From JANMMJ01 sp964543235 (GTDB lineage: Bacteria; Pseudomonadota; Alphaproteobacteria; Rhizobiales; Aestuariivirgaceae): a DNA stretch of 64,000 nucleotides. The stretch is from the NCBI GenBank assembly GCA_964543235.1, contig CAZIXE010000016.1:1-64000 (forward strand). The letters are read 5' to 3'. Below the pieces are notes generated by a model that was not told the DNA's origin, ran no database searches, and saw nothing but the letters and a program-made list of their open reading frames with translations. This document shows, piece after piece, positions 18,093 to 25,895 of the stretch (position 1 is the first letter of the stretch; the number at the start of each line of letters is the position of its first letter). A program made the position numbers and the translations under genes.

Positions 18093-18209
18093 CGGCATAG
18101 GGCTCGCAGGCGGCGCCAGGTTCGGCCTCTCACCGTGACGACGCAGCTTTGCTTTGCGCTGCTCACTTGTTAGGAGAGGACTCGCACCGCCGCTTCAGAG
18201 AGATCTGTC

Positions 18210-18692
18210 ATGCCCTTCCCCGCCCCGTTCACCGGTTCCATCCAGCAGGTCGAGGACCAGTGGATCGACTACAACGGCCATTTCAACATGGCCTATTACA
18301 ACGTGATCTTCGACCGCGCCGGCGATGAGGCCTTCGCGCTGGTGGGGCTGGGGCCCGACTATGTGAAGGCCAACAACGCCTCGTTCTTCACCCTCGAGGC
18401 CCATGTCACCTATGTGCGCGAACTCCACGCCGGCGACCGCGTGCGCGTCACCGTGCAGTTCCTCGACTTCGATGCCAAGCGCGTCCACTACGTCCAGGAG
18501 ATGTTCCATGCCGATGAGGGCTGGCTCTCCTGTGTCACCGAGAACATCGTCATGCATGTCGACATGACGGCCAAGAAGTCCTCGCCCTTCCCGCCCGACG
18601 TGCTGGAAAAGATCCGGGCCATGCACGAAGCGCACAAGGCGCTCCCCGTGCCGCCGCAGGTCGGGCACCGCATCGGCATTCCGCGCAAGTAA
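18210..18692 (+). CDS. thioesterase family (hotdog-fold) protein
   Basis: 160 residues with the hotdog 4HBT-type signature near the N-terminus: DQWIDYNGHFNMAYYNVIFD, in which the Asp and the GHFN segment match the catalytic region of 4-hydroxybenzoyl-CoA-type thioesterases. A second conserved block is YVRELHAGDRVRVTVQFLDF. The overall sequence is closest, from memory, to the betainyl-CoA thioesterase domains linked to carnitine breakdown, but no carnitine genes are nearby, so the acyl-CoA substrate is open. No signal peptide is seen. The gene is free-standing: the repeat region lies before it and 122 bp without a gene follow. Confidence 0.82.
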   Translation: MPFPAPFTGSIQQVEDQWIDYNGHFNMAYYNVIFDRAGDEAFALVGLGPDYVKANNASFFTLEAHVTYVRELHAGDRVRVTVQFLDFDAKRVHYVQEMFHADEGWLSCVTENIVMHVDMTAKKSSPFPPDVLEKIRAMHEAHKALPVPPQVGHRIGIPRK

Positions 18693-18814
18693 TCGCGGGC
18701 GCGGTTATTTCGGCGGCAAAATTAAGTCTGTTCATCGGCTTGCAACAATGTTGGCACAATTGGCAGGCATAAGACTTTCGTCGAAAACGGAAGACCGAAG
18801 CGAGGGAGGCGAAT

Positions 18815-19015
18815 ATGTTGCATTGCGGCTACAACGATTTCGCAGAAGCGCTGGTTTTTGTGCATGGCAAAATGGCGGCTGCGGAAGCGGCGCGGCATGC
18901 GATCCTGTGTGAGAAATCGGGCGATACGGATTTTGCCGACACCTGGCGCAAGGTGCAGTCGGCGGTCGCCGATATCGAGGCCCGGCGGACCCGGCCGGTC
19001 CCCAAGGCCGCCTGA
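18815..19015 (+). CDS. small protein of unknown function
   Basis: 66 residues (MLHCGYNDFAEALVFVHGKM...), largely helical and rich in Ala, with two Cys and no signal peptide or recognisable domain. A strong ribosome binding site (GGGAGGCGAAT) immediately precedes the ATG, which is the main reason to believe the gene. It lies 70 bp before the UvrD-type helicase gene on the same strand, and could be its co-transcribed partner or independent. I do not recognise a family. Confidence 0.6.
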   Translation: MLHCGYNDFAEALVFVHGKMAAAEAARHAILCEKSGDTDFADTWRKVQSAVADIEARRTRPVPKAA

Positions 19016-19085
19016 AAAAGCCCAGTTTTTCACTGCTTTCCGGTGAATTGATTGCTATATGTCGGGCATCGAGGATTCGTGACCG

Positions 19086-21668
19086 ATGCCCGTGCGCCCC
19101 ATTGATCTTGGCGATTTTGACGACGACGGCACCGCCCCGGCACCCGCGCCGGGCGGCGGCCTGGCCGCGCGCGCCATGGCGGCGGCAGATGCCCCTTACT
19201 TCGCGGGGCTGAATGCCGAGCAGCGCGCTGCGGTCGAATCGACCGAGGGACCTCTGCTCGTTCTCGCAGGTGCGGGAACCGGCAAGACGCGCGTCCTCAC
19301 CACGCGGCTCGCCCATATCCTCGCCACCGGCAAGGCCTGGCCGGGGCAGATTCTCGCGGTAACCTTTACCAACAAGGCGGCGCGGGAAATGAAGGAGCGC
19401 ATCGGCCACCTGATCGGGGGCGTGGTCGAGGGCATGACCTGGCTCGGCACCTTCCATTCGATCGGCGTCAAGATCCTGCGCCGCCACGCCGAGCTGGCCG
19501 GGCTCAAATCCGGCTTCTCCATCCTCGACACCGATGACCAAGTGCGCCTCCTGAAGCAGCTCATCGAGGCCGGCGGCATCGACGAGAAGCGCTGGCCGGC
19601 GCGCCAGCTCGCCTCCCTCATCGACAACTGGAAGAACCGCGGCCTCACCCCCGACAAGCTGCCGGCCGGCGAGGCGCAGAGCTTCGCCGGCGGCAAGGGC
19701 GGCGAGCTGTACCGGGAGTATCAGCAGCGCCTCAAGGTGCTCAATGCCGCCGATTTCGGCGATCTGCTGCTGGAAGTGCTGCGCCTCTTCCGCGAGCACC
19801 CGGACGTTCTGAAAGATTATCAGCGCCGCTTCAAATACATGCTGGTCGACGAATACCAGGATACCAACGTAGCGCAGTATCTGTGGCTCCGGCTGCTCGC
19901 CCAGGGCCACCGCAACATCTGCTGTGTCGGCGATGACGACCAGTCGATCTATGGCTGGCGCGGTGCCGAGGTCGACAACATCCTGCGCTTCGAGAAGGAC
20001 TTCCCCGGCGCCCGGGTGATCCGGCTCGAGCGCAATTACCGCTCGACGCCGCACATTCTCGGCGCCGCCTCGGGGCTCATCGCCCGGAACGAGGGCCGCC
20101 TCGGCAAGACGCTGCACACCGACCGCGAGGAAGGCGATCCCCTCACCGTGCGCGCCCACTGGGACGGCGACGAGGAGGCCCGCGCCATCGGCGACGACAT
20201 CGAGAGCCTGCAGAGGAAGGGCGAGAGGCTGAACGACATGGCGATCCTGGTCAGGGCCTCGTTCCAGATGCGCGCCTTCGAGGACCGCTTCATCACTTTG
20301 GGCCTGCCCTACCGGGTGGTGGGCGGACCGCGCTTCTACGAGCGCGCCGAAATCCGCGATGCGCTGGCCTATTTCAAGGTGACGGCGGCGCCCGACAATG
20401 ATCTTGCCTTCGAGCGCATCATCAATGTCCCTAAGCGCGGCATCGGCGAGACCACGATAGCCGCGCTCCATCGGCATTCATCTCTGCTTTCGATTTCACT
20501 GTTTGCAACAGCACTGCGGATTAGCAGCTTTCCCGACGTTTCAAGGACCGACTCCCTAGAGCTAAAGAAATGGATACCTTTAGCTCCCATCTCCTCGGAA
20601 CCTCGCGTTATCGAAGGAGTGTGGGTTGATGAGCCCGAGGGTTCACTGACCGGATCCGCGCTTCCAACCATCTCAGAACGAGCTGCGGTCGTTGCCCAAG
20701 GTCATGCGAGTCGCTTTGGTCTCTCCCTGTTTGATTCCTACGTTGACATGAAGTTTGCTTCATTGGTCAAGAAGCAGTCACGGTTAGAGTTGTCGGGCCT
20801 ATTGCAGAACTTTGTGCGCTGGCAGAATAATCTGAAGGAACTGTCCCACACCGAGGTGGCCGAGATCATCCTCGATGAGTCGGGCTATACGGAGATGTGG
20901 CAGAACGACCGGAGCCCGGAGGCGCAAGGGCGGCTCGAGAACCTCAAGGAGCTGGTGCGCTCCATGGGCGAGTTCGAGACCATGGCGGGCTTCCTCGAAC
21001 ATATCGCCCTGGTGATGGACACCGACAGCCTCGAGGCCGAGGACAAGGTCAGCATCATGACCCTGCATTCGGCCAAGGGCCTGGAATTCGGCACCGTGTT
21101 CCTGCCCGGCTGGGAGGAAGGCCTGTTTCCGCACCAGCGCGCCCTCGACGAGAAGGGCCGCGCCGGCCTCGAGGAGGAGCGCCGCCTCGCCTATGTCGGC
21201 ATCACCAGGGCCAAGCGCCGCGCCACCATCTCCTTTGCCCAGAACCGCCGCGTCCACAGCATGTGGCAGAGTGCCCTGCCCTCGCGCTTCATCGACGAGC
21301 TGCCGGAGAAATTCGTGGAAGTGGCGGCGATGGCCACGAGCTATGGCGGCTACGGGCTCGGCGGCTTTGGCCAGGGCCGCTTCGACGAAGCGCGCGAACC
21401 CTTCGCCAACACCTATGCCACCCCCGGCTGGCAGCGCGCCCGGGAGCGCTGGGCGAGCGGCGGCAGTGTGCGCTCGACGCCGCATTTCATCGAAGGCCAG
21501 CTCACCGCCAGCGACACCTCCGCCGCCGACTACAGCGTCGGCAACCGCATCTTCCACCAGAAATTCGGCTATGGCCGGATCACCAGGGTCGACGGCAACA
21601 AGCTGACCATCGATTTCGACAAGGCCGGCGAGAAACGCGTGCTCGACTCCTTCGTCAGCCCGGCATGA
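19086..21668 (+). CDS. uvrD: UvrD/PcrA-family superfamily 1 DNA helicase with an internal insert
   Basis: 3'-5' DNA helicase acting in nucleotide excision and mismatch repair and in clearing replication blocks. In the 860-residue product, Walker A AGAGTGKT is at 61-68, DEYQDTN starts at D255, GDDDQSIYGWRGA follows, and the late motifs TLHSAKGLEF and EERRLAYVGITRA are intact. The C-terminus has the Tudor-like GNRIFHQKFGYGRI segment of PcrA. Between RGIGETTIAALH (ending at H462) and GHASRFGLSLF (from 539), where PcrA homologues are continuous, there are about 76 extra residues (20472-20699). The insert and the following ~130 bp are visibly poorer in G+C than the flanks (28 of 60 bases at 20521-20580; 38 of 60 at 19921-19980). 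All motifs needed for catalysis survive and the frame is open. Confidence 0.93.
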   Translation: MPVRPIDLGDFDDDGTAPAPAPGGGLAARAMAAADAPYFAGLNAEQRAAVESTEGPLLVLAGAGTGKTRVLTTRLAHILATGKAWPGQILAVTFTNKAAREMKERIGHLIGGVVEGMTWLGTFHSIGVKILRRHAELAGLKSGFSILDTDDQVRLLKQLIEAGGIDEKRWPARQLASLIDNWKNRGLTPDKLPAGEAQSFAGGKGGELYREYQQRLKVLNAADFGDLLLEVLRLFREHPDVLKDYQRRFKYMLVDEYQDTNVAQYLWLRLLAQGHRNICCVGDDDQSIYGWRGAEVDNILRFEKDFPGARVIRLERNYRSTPHILGAASGLIARNEGRLGKTLHTDREEGDPLTVRAHWDGDEEARAIGDDIESLQRKGERLNDMAILVRASFQMRAFEDRFITLGLPYRVVGGPRFYERAEIRDALAYFKVTAAPDNDLAFERIINVPKRGIGETTIAALHRHSSLLSISLFATALRISSFPDVSRTDSLELKKWIPLAPISSEPRVIEGVWVDEPEGSLTGSALPTISERAAVVAQGHASRFGLSLFDSYVDMKFASLVKKQSRLELSGLLQNFVRWQNNLKELSHTEVAEIILDESGYTEMWQNDRSPEAQGRLENLKELVRSMGEFETMAGFLEHIALVMDTDSLEAEDKVSIMTLHSAKGLEFGTVFLPGWEEGLFPHQRALDEKGRAGLEEERRLAYVGITRAKRRATISFAQNRRVHSMWQSALPSRFIDELPEKFVEVAAMATSYGGYGLGGFGQGRFDEAREPFANTYATPGWQRARERWASGGSVRSTPHFIEGQLTASDTSAADYSVGNRIFHQKFGYGRITRVDGNKLTIDFDKAGEKRVLDSFVSPA
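20559..20586. repeat. inverted repeat inside the helicase insert
   Basis: GAGCTAAAG (20559-20567) and CTTTAGCTC (20578-20586) form a perfect 9-bp stem around a 10-base loop, inside the atypical low-G+C insert of the helicase gene. Mobile palindromic elements that insert in frame (as described in Rickettsia) carry such hairpins; whether this is one is unknown. Confidence 0.5.
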
Positions 21669-21669
21669 G

Positions 21670-23841
21670 TCAGTAGCTGCCGCCGCATTCCTTGAGCCTT
21701 AGCGGCTTGTCGACTTTCGCCAGATCCTCCGGCTTGGCGCAAGGCGGAAAGCCGGCCAATCGCATGGTCTCGATCACCCGCATGCGTTCCGGCAGCGTAT
21801 AGCTGGGTTCATTCGCAGTTCCTTCGATTGTGATGTGCGGATATCGCCGCAATGTCTCAGCGACCGCCTGCCCTGCCTCCTCCGTCCGCCCCACGGCGGC
21901 CAGCGCCCCGGCCTTGTAGGGCCACATCCAGGTGCCGAGGCTGTCGTTGTCGACGCGCTCCATCATTTTGAGCGCGTCTTGGTAACGGCCGACCATGAAA
22001 TAGGCATAGGCATACATTCTTGCCGCCCACATCGGATAGGCCGGGTTGAGGCGGATCGCTTCTTCGACGAGTTCGGCGCCGCGTTCCGCCTCGCCGAAAC
22101 CCGGCGCCCAGCTGATGTAGAAGGTCAGCGTTTCCCACTGATTAGGGGCCATGCTTAAGGCGCGCCTGATGTGCTCCTCGGCGCGCACGAAGTCATTGGC
22201 GTAACCGTAGCTGAACCCCCGAACCATGTGCGCCTCCGGGTCGCCGGGATCGAGTTCCAGGGCGCGGATGGCGGCCTCTTCGGCGAGCTTATAGTTCGCC
22301 TCCATGTCGCCGCCCATGTTGGCGAGTACAGCATGGGCGTTGTGCAGCTCAATCCAGGCTCGCGCCAATCCCGGGTCGAGAGCCACGGCCCTCCGCAGCA
22401 GCACGATGGCTTCCTCGACATCCGGCTGGTTGATCTGTTCGAGCTTCTCGGTACCGAGCAGATAGAGTTCGTAGGCGCTGAGATTGCCGGGCGGCTTGCG
22501 ATGGGCCGCAACACGGCCGGCCGCCTGGATGAGCCCATTGCCGCCGCTCAGCCGATTGGTGATCTTTTCGGATATCTCCGCCTGAATGGCAAAGAGATCG
22601 GCTACCGGCCGCTGCCAGCGATCGGACCACAGGCTCTTGTTGCTCGCTGTATCCGACAACTGCGCGGTGATGCGCAATTCGTCTCCCTGGCGCTGGATCG
22701 ATCCCTGGACGATGTAGCTTGCATTGAGTTTCCCCCCGATATCCTGGGCCGTGGCCGCTGTTCCCGCCAAGGTGGCGGTCGCATGCCGCGCCATGACCTG
22801 GAATTCCGGCACGCGCGCCAGATCTGTAATGATTTCTTCTGTCAGTCCCAGCGCCAGATGCTTCGAGTCGGCGTCGCCGGCGATCGCTTCGAACGGCATG
22901 ACGGCAACCAGCGGTTTTTGTGCCGGCTGCGGCGGTTCGTTTGCAAACCACGCCGCGCCGGCTACGAGCCCGACAGCAGCGACGATGCCTGGTACCACAC
23001 GCCCCCAGACGGAAGGCCGCGACCGCGTGGCGGCAGCAGCCGAGAGCGTCTCGGCTTTCCTGCTTGCGGCCTCAGGCGCACGGTCGCCTGGGGAGGCTTG
23101 CTGCTGAATCTGCCGGAAGAGTCCCTCGGTTTCGGCGTCCGGACTGACTCCCAGTTCGCGCTCAAGATTCTGACGGCAGGTCTGATACTGTTTGAGGGCC
23201 ACAGAGCGATCGCCACGCGACCAGTAGAGCCGCATAAGCGTACGGTGGGTTTCCTCCCGGAATGGCTCTATCGTGAGCAGCCGCTGGGCTGTGGCGATGG
23301 CCGTTTCTCCCTTCTGCCGTTCGACCAGCCTGCTCAAGGCCTCGGCCGCCATGTCGTGTAGCCTCGTGCGCTCGACAAGAAGCCAGTCCGCGAACGCGCC
23401 GCCGGAAACACTGACACCGTCCAAGAAGTCGCCGCGATAGATGGCCGCCGCCCCTTCATCATCCTTCATCTTAACCAGCCGCGCGAACTCGATCGCATCG
23501 ACATGGACCGCCAGCGGGTTGAAGGCGGCCGTGTCCCTGTCAGTCACAATGCTTGTGTCGCCCAAGAGGCGGCGCACCTCCGCGAGAGCCTGACGCAGAC
23601 TGGCACGCGCCTGCTCCGTGTCTCGCTCACCCCACAACAGATGGCAGAGCTCATCGCGCGGCCATCCGCCGGCCGGCGCCAGGGCAAGTAGTGATATGAG
23701 GGACCGCAGAATCCGCCGCGGTTGCGCCGGAATCTCTGTTCCGGCGCCGGTCAGTTCGAAACCGCCCAGCAAACGAAGCCGTACGGCGGATCCAATCTGC
23801 GTATCCATCCCGGCACCGCCAGCGCCAAGTGATTTCTGCAT
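21670..23841 (-). CDS. SARP-like winged-helix/BTAD regulator with TolB-like and TPR domains
   Basis: 723 residues from the first ATG; an ATG at 23808 (MDTQIGSAV) is an equally good start. In order: an OmpR-type winged helix (about 20-100, FELTGAGTEIPAQPRRILRS); a bacterial transcriptional activation domain (about 105-255, with the helical SRLVERQKGETAIATAQRLL and LERELGVSPDAET); one transmembrane segment (about 295-315, VVPGIVAAVGLVAGAAWF); a TolB/adenylate-cyclase-associated domain (VMPFEAIAGD... YIVQGSIQRQGDELRITAQL); and TPR repeats to the end. This is a membrane-anchored putative transcription factor of the type often annotated as an adenylate cyclase-related TPR protein; no cyclase domain is present. 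It is divergent from a DUF1194 gene and abuts the helicase gene tail to tail. Confidence 0.82.
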   Translation of the reverse strand: MQKSLGAGGAGMDTQIGSAVRLRLLGGFELTGAGTEIPAQPRRILRSLISLLALAPAGGWPRDELCHLLWGERDTEQARASLRQALAEVRRLLGDTSIVTDRDTAAFNPLAVHVDAIEFARLVKMKDDEGAAAIYRGDFLDGVSVSGGAFADWLLVERTRLHDMAAEALSRLVERQKGETAIATAQRLLTIEPFREETHRTLMRLYWSRGDRSVALKQYQTCRQNLERELGVSPDAETEGLFRQIQQQASPGDRAPEAASRKAETLSAAAATRSRPSVWGRVVPGIVAAVGLVAGAAWFANEPPQPAQKPLVAVMPFEAIAGDADSKHLALGLTEEIITDLARVPEFQVMARHATATLAGTAATAQDIGGKLNASYIVQGSIQRQGDELRITAQLSDTASNKSLWSDRWQRPVADLFAIQAEISEKITNRLSGGNGLIQAAGRVAAHRKPPGNLSAYELYLLGTEKLEQINQPDVEEAIVLLRRAVALDPGLARAWIELHNAHAVLANMGGDMEANYKLAEEAAIRALELDPGDPEAHMVRGFSYGYANDFVRAEEHIRRALSMAPNQWETLTFYISWAPGFGEAERGAELVEEAIRLNPAYPMWAARMYAYAYFMVGRYQDALKMMERVDNDSLGTWMWPYKAGALAAVGRTEEAGQAVAETLRRYPHITIEGTANEPSYTLPERMRVIETMRLAGFPPCAKPEDLAKVDKPLRLKECGGSY

Positions 23842-23889
23842 TTGTAGGCCAATTTAACGGCCAAGGCCACCGCCTTTAACGCTGGTTTT

Positions 23890-23904
23890 CCGCAAATATT
23901 GCGG
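23890..23904. promoter_or_regulatory. palindrome in the divergent regulator/DUF1194 intergenic space
   Basis: CCGCAA and TTGCGG flank ATA at 23890-23904, in the 124-bp gap between the SARP-like regulator and the first DUF1194 gene. It could be an operator for either gene. The evidence is only its symmetry and its location. Confidence 0.35.
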
Positions 23905-23965
23905 GCCTGCGCTTCCCTGCCTGCAAGCGGACGCCGCTCTTTCCCGTCCGCACGACAGGTGACCC

Positions 23966-24748
23966 ATGCGACTGCACACGAAACCGGCAATCGGCCTGAT
24001 CCTCGCCCTGACATTCTGCCCATCGGCCGAAGCGGCGGACCGAATAGCCACCGACGCAAATATCGTGACCGGCCTCGACATATCGGACTCCGTCAGCGTG
24101 GCCGCAATGCAGCTCGAAATCGGCGCAATGGCCGACGCCATCACATCGCCCGAAGTGCTGAACGCCATCCGTAGCGGCCGCCATCGCCGCATCGGCTTCG
24201 CACTGTTCGCCTGGCACCATCGCAGCCTTCCGGAAGACGTCGCCTGGACCGTCATAGCGAGCGCGGCCGATGCCGAAGCTGTGGCCGGACTGCTGCGGCG
24301 CCGCCTTGCCACCAACGTCGATACCGAGGCTTACGTCTCGGGGCTAGCCGAGTTTCACAAGCGCCGGCAACCGGGCCAACCCGATGACTACGGGCCGATC
24401 GGCTTCTATGCGAGCCGGCTCACCAATCTGTCGGATGCCATTGATCACGGCGCAAAGTTACTGGCCACGGCGCCATTTGCAGCATCCCGCGACGTGATCA
24501 ACATCATCGGAGAAGGCCGCGACAATGTCGGGAACGATGCGGCGCAGGCGCGCGATCGCGCCGTCGATGCCGGCCTCACGATCAACGGCATGGTGATCGT
24601 CAACGATGAAGCCAAACTGGCCTACTACAAGGCCGAAGTGATCGGCGGTCCAAGCGCGTTCGCCCTCTACGTCCGCGACAGCAGCAACATGGTGGAAGCC
24701 ATGAAGCGCAAGTTCATTGGCGATATCGTGGTATCGGCCGCGCATTGA
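23966..24748 (+). CDS. secreted DUF1194 (VWA-like) protein, copy 1
   Basis: 260 residues. A signal peptide occupies residues ~1-23 (LILALTFCPSAEA-AD). DUF1194 proteins have a von Willebrand A-like fold; here DANIVTGLDISDSVS contains a DxSxS metal-binding (MIDAS-like) motif (D-I-S-D-S). Other conserved blocks are RIGFALFAWHH, DVINIIGEGRDNVG, ARDRAVDAGLTING and the C-terminal MKRKFIGDIV. The biological role of the family is not known. A diverged second copy lies 330 bp downstream, and a SARP-like regulator is divergent upstream. The stop overlaps the 5' edge of an acetyltransferase remnant. GGTGA precedes the ATG. Confidence 0.88.
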   Translation: MRLHTKPAIGLILALTFCPSAEAADRIATDANIVTGLDISDSVSVAAMQLEIGAMADAITSPEVLNAIRSGRHRRIGFALFAWHHRSLPEDVAWTVIASAADAEAVAGLLRRRLATNVDTEAYVSGLAEFHKRRQPGQPDDYGPIGFYASRLTNLSDAIDHGAKLLATAPFAASRDVINIIGEGRDNVGNDAAQARDRAVDAGLTINGMVIVNDEAKLAYYKAEVIGGPSAFALYVRDSSNMVEAMKRKFIGDIVVSAAH

Positions 24749-24912
24749 CCGTTGATTGCCGCGACAAGGCCTGCCGCATCGCCAAGGTCATGGGGCTCAG
24801 CGAGATCGCCGGCGACGCGCTGATCACCAATGACGTCAGCATCGCCTTTCACTTGGCGCAGGGCTTTGCCGAGGTCGAGCGCTTCGCCTGCCTCCGTAAG
24901 ACGCTGACCTGA
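24745..24912 (+). pseudogene. remnant of an aminoglycoside 6'-N-acetyltransferase-like GNAT gene
   Basis: One open frame of 55 codons ending in TGA at 24910-24912 encodes only the C-terminal end of a GNAT acetyltransferase. GLSEIAGDALITNDVSIAFH and then GFAEVERFACLRKTL match the end of chromosomal AAC(6')-type enzymes (pattern G-x-x-E-A-D-A-L...N...S...H.A..GF.E.ER...RK.L). The catalytic core and acetyl-CoA pyrophosphate loop are absent, and the frame's upstream edge lies inside the preceding DUF1194 gene. It is therefore a truncated relic, left by deletion or by a duplication event, and not a functional gene. Confidence 0.72.
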
Positions 24913-25079
24913 GGACGTCCGCCTTGCCGGCGGCCTGGGGCCCCCCGACAGGGTTACGCGGGCTTTGCGGAACCGGCAAAGATCGTCGCCCGGTTCTTTC
25001 CGATCCCTTTACACAACTGTGCTCTACTCGATGGTGGCAAAGAATATCGGCCGGCCGGGTCACAGAAGGAGTCCCCGCC

Positions 25080-25826
25080 ATGCCCAGGATGCTTGGTTTG
25101 TCCATTGCTCTCCTTTGCTGCGTCTGCACGACCTCTGCACCGCTGCGGGGTGAGGATTTGGCCACAGATGCCAATCTGATTACCGGGATCGACATCTCCG
25201 ACTCCGTGAGCCAGGAAATGCTGCGCATGGAACTCGAAGGCATGGCCCGGGCTGTCACCTCCGACGAGTTTCTTTCCGTCGTGGGCAGCGGCCACCATGG
25301 CCGGATCGGCTTTGCCGTCTTCGCCTGGCATCACTACAGCTTTCCACAGATCGTTGAATGGACGACGATTTCCAATGCCGCGGAGGCCCAGGCGGTGGCC
25401 CTTCGCATCGTCCAGCGGCTGCAGGTCGATGTCGAAGCCGAGGCGCGCGGCCAGGCACCGAGCCGCTTCGGCGATGCCCCCTTCTATGCCGGGCGCCTGA
25501 CCGACATCTCCGGCGCCCTCACCCACGCCACGCAACGTCTTGCCGAGGCGCCCTATGCGACCGCCCGGGCGGTGATCAACATCATTGGCGAGGGCAGCGA
25601 CAATGTCGGCGAAGGGCCCGCGCGGGCGCGCGACCGCGCCACTGAGCAGGGCATCACCGTCAATGGCGTGGTGGTGGGCGGCGACCGCGCCATGCTGGAT
25701 TACTATCGCCAGGAGGTCAGCGGCGGAGCCGGCTCCTTCGTCATTGCGGTCGCCCCCGGCGATACCATGGTGCCTGCCATGACCCGCAAATTCATCAACG
25801 ATATCATTGCTATGGCCGATCCCTGA
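25080..25826 (+). CDS. secreted DUF1194 (VWA-like) protein, copy 2
   Basis: 248 residues with a signal peptide (about 1-25, LSIALLCCVCTTSAPLRG). It is clearly homologous to the copy at 23966: DANLITGIDISDSVSQEMLR, RIGFAVFAWHHYSF, AVINIIGEGSDNVG, ARARDRATEQGITVNGVVVG and the C-terminal MTRKFINDIIAM. The DISDS MIDAS-like motif is conserved in both, so both probably bind a divalent metal outside the cytoplasm. ATG 25080 is supported by AGAAGGAG eight bases upstream; the longer open frame upstream is not. The pair looks like an old tandem duplication with the acetyltransferase relic caught between. Confidence 0.88.
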   Translation: MPRMLGLSIALLCCVCTTSAPLRGEDLATDANLITGIDISDSVSQEMLRMELEGMARAVTSDEFLSVVGSGHHGRIGFAVFAWHHYSFPQIVEWTTISNAAEAQAVALRIVQRLQVDVEAEARGQAPSRFGDAPFYAGRLTDISGALTHATQRLAEAPYATARAVINIIGEGSDNVGEGPARARDRATEQGITVNGVVVGGDRAMLDYYRQEVSGGAGSFVIAVAPGDTMVPAMTRKFINDIIAMADP

Positions 25827-25895
25827 GCGGCAACGGGCGGCCGCTTCCACAGCCCGTGATTGGACTTTGGCGTCCGCTGCGCCTATCTGGGACGC

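Noticed and set aside
12500..18100. Att sites or a tRNA marking the edge of the restriction island
   Set aside because: No tRNA gene and no convincing direct repeat flanks the island; its entry route is unknown.
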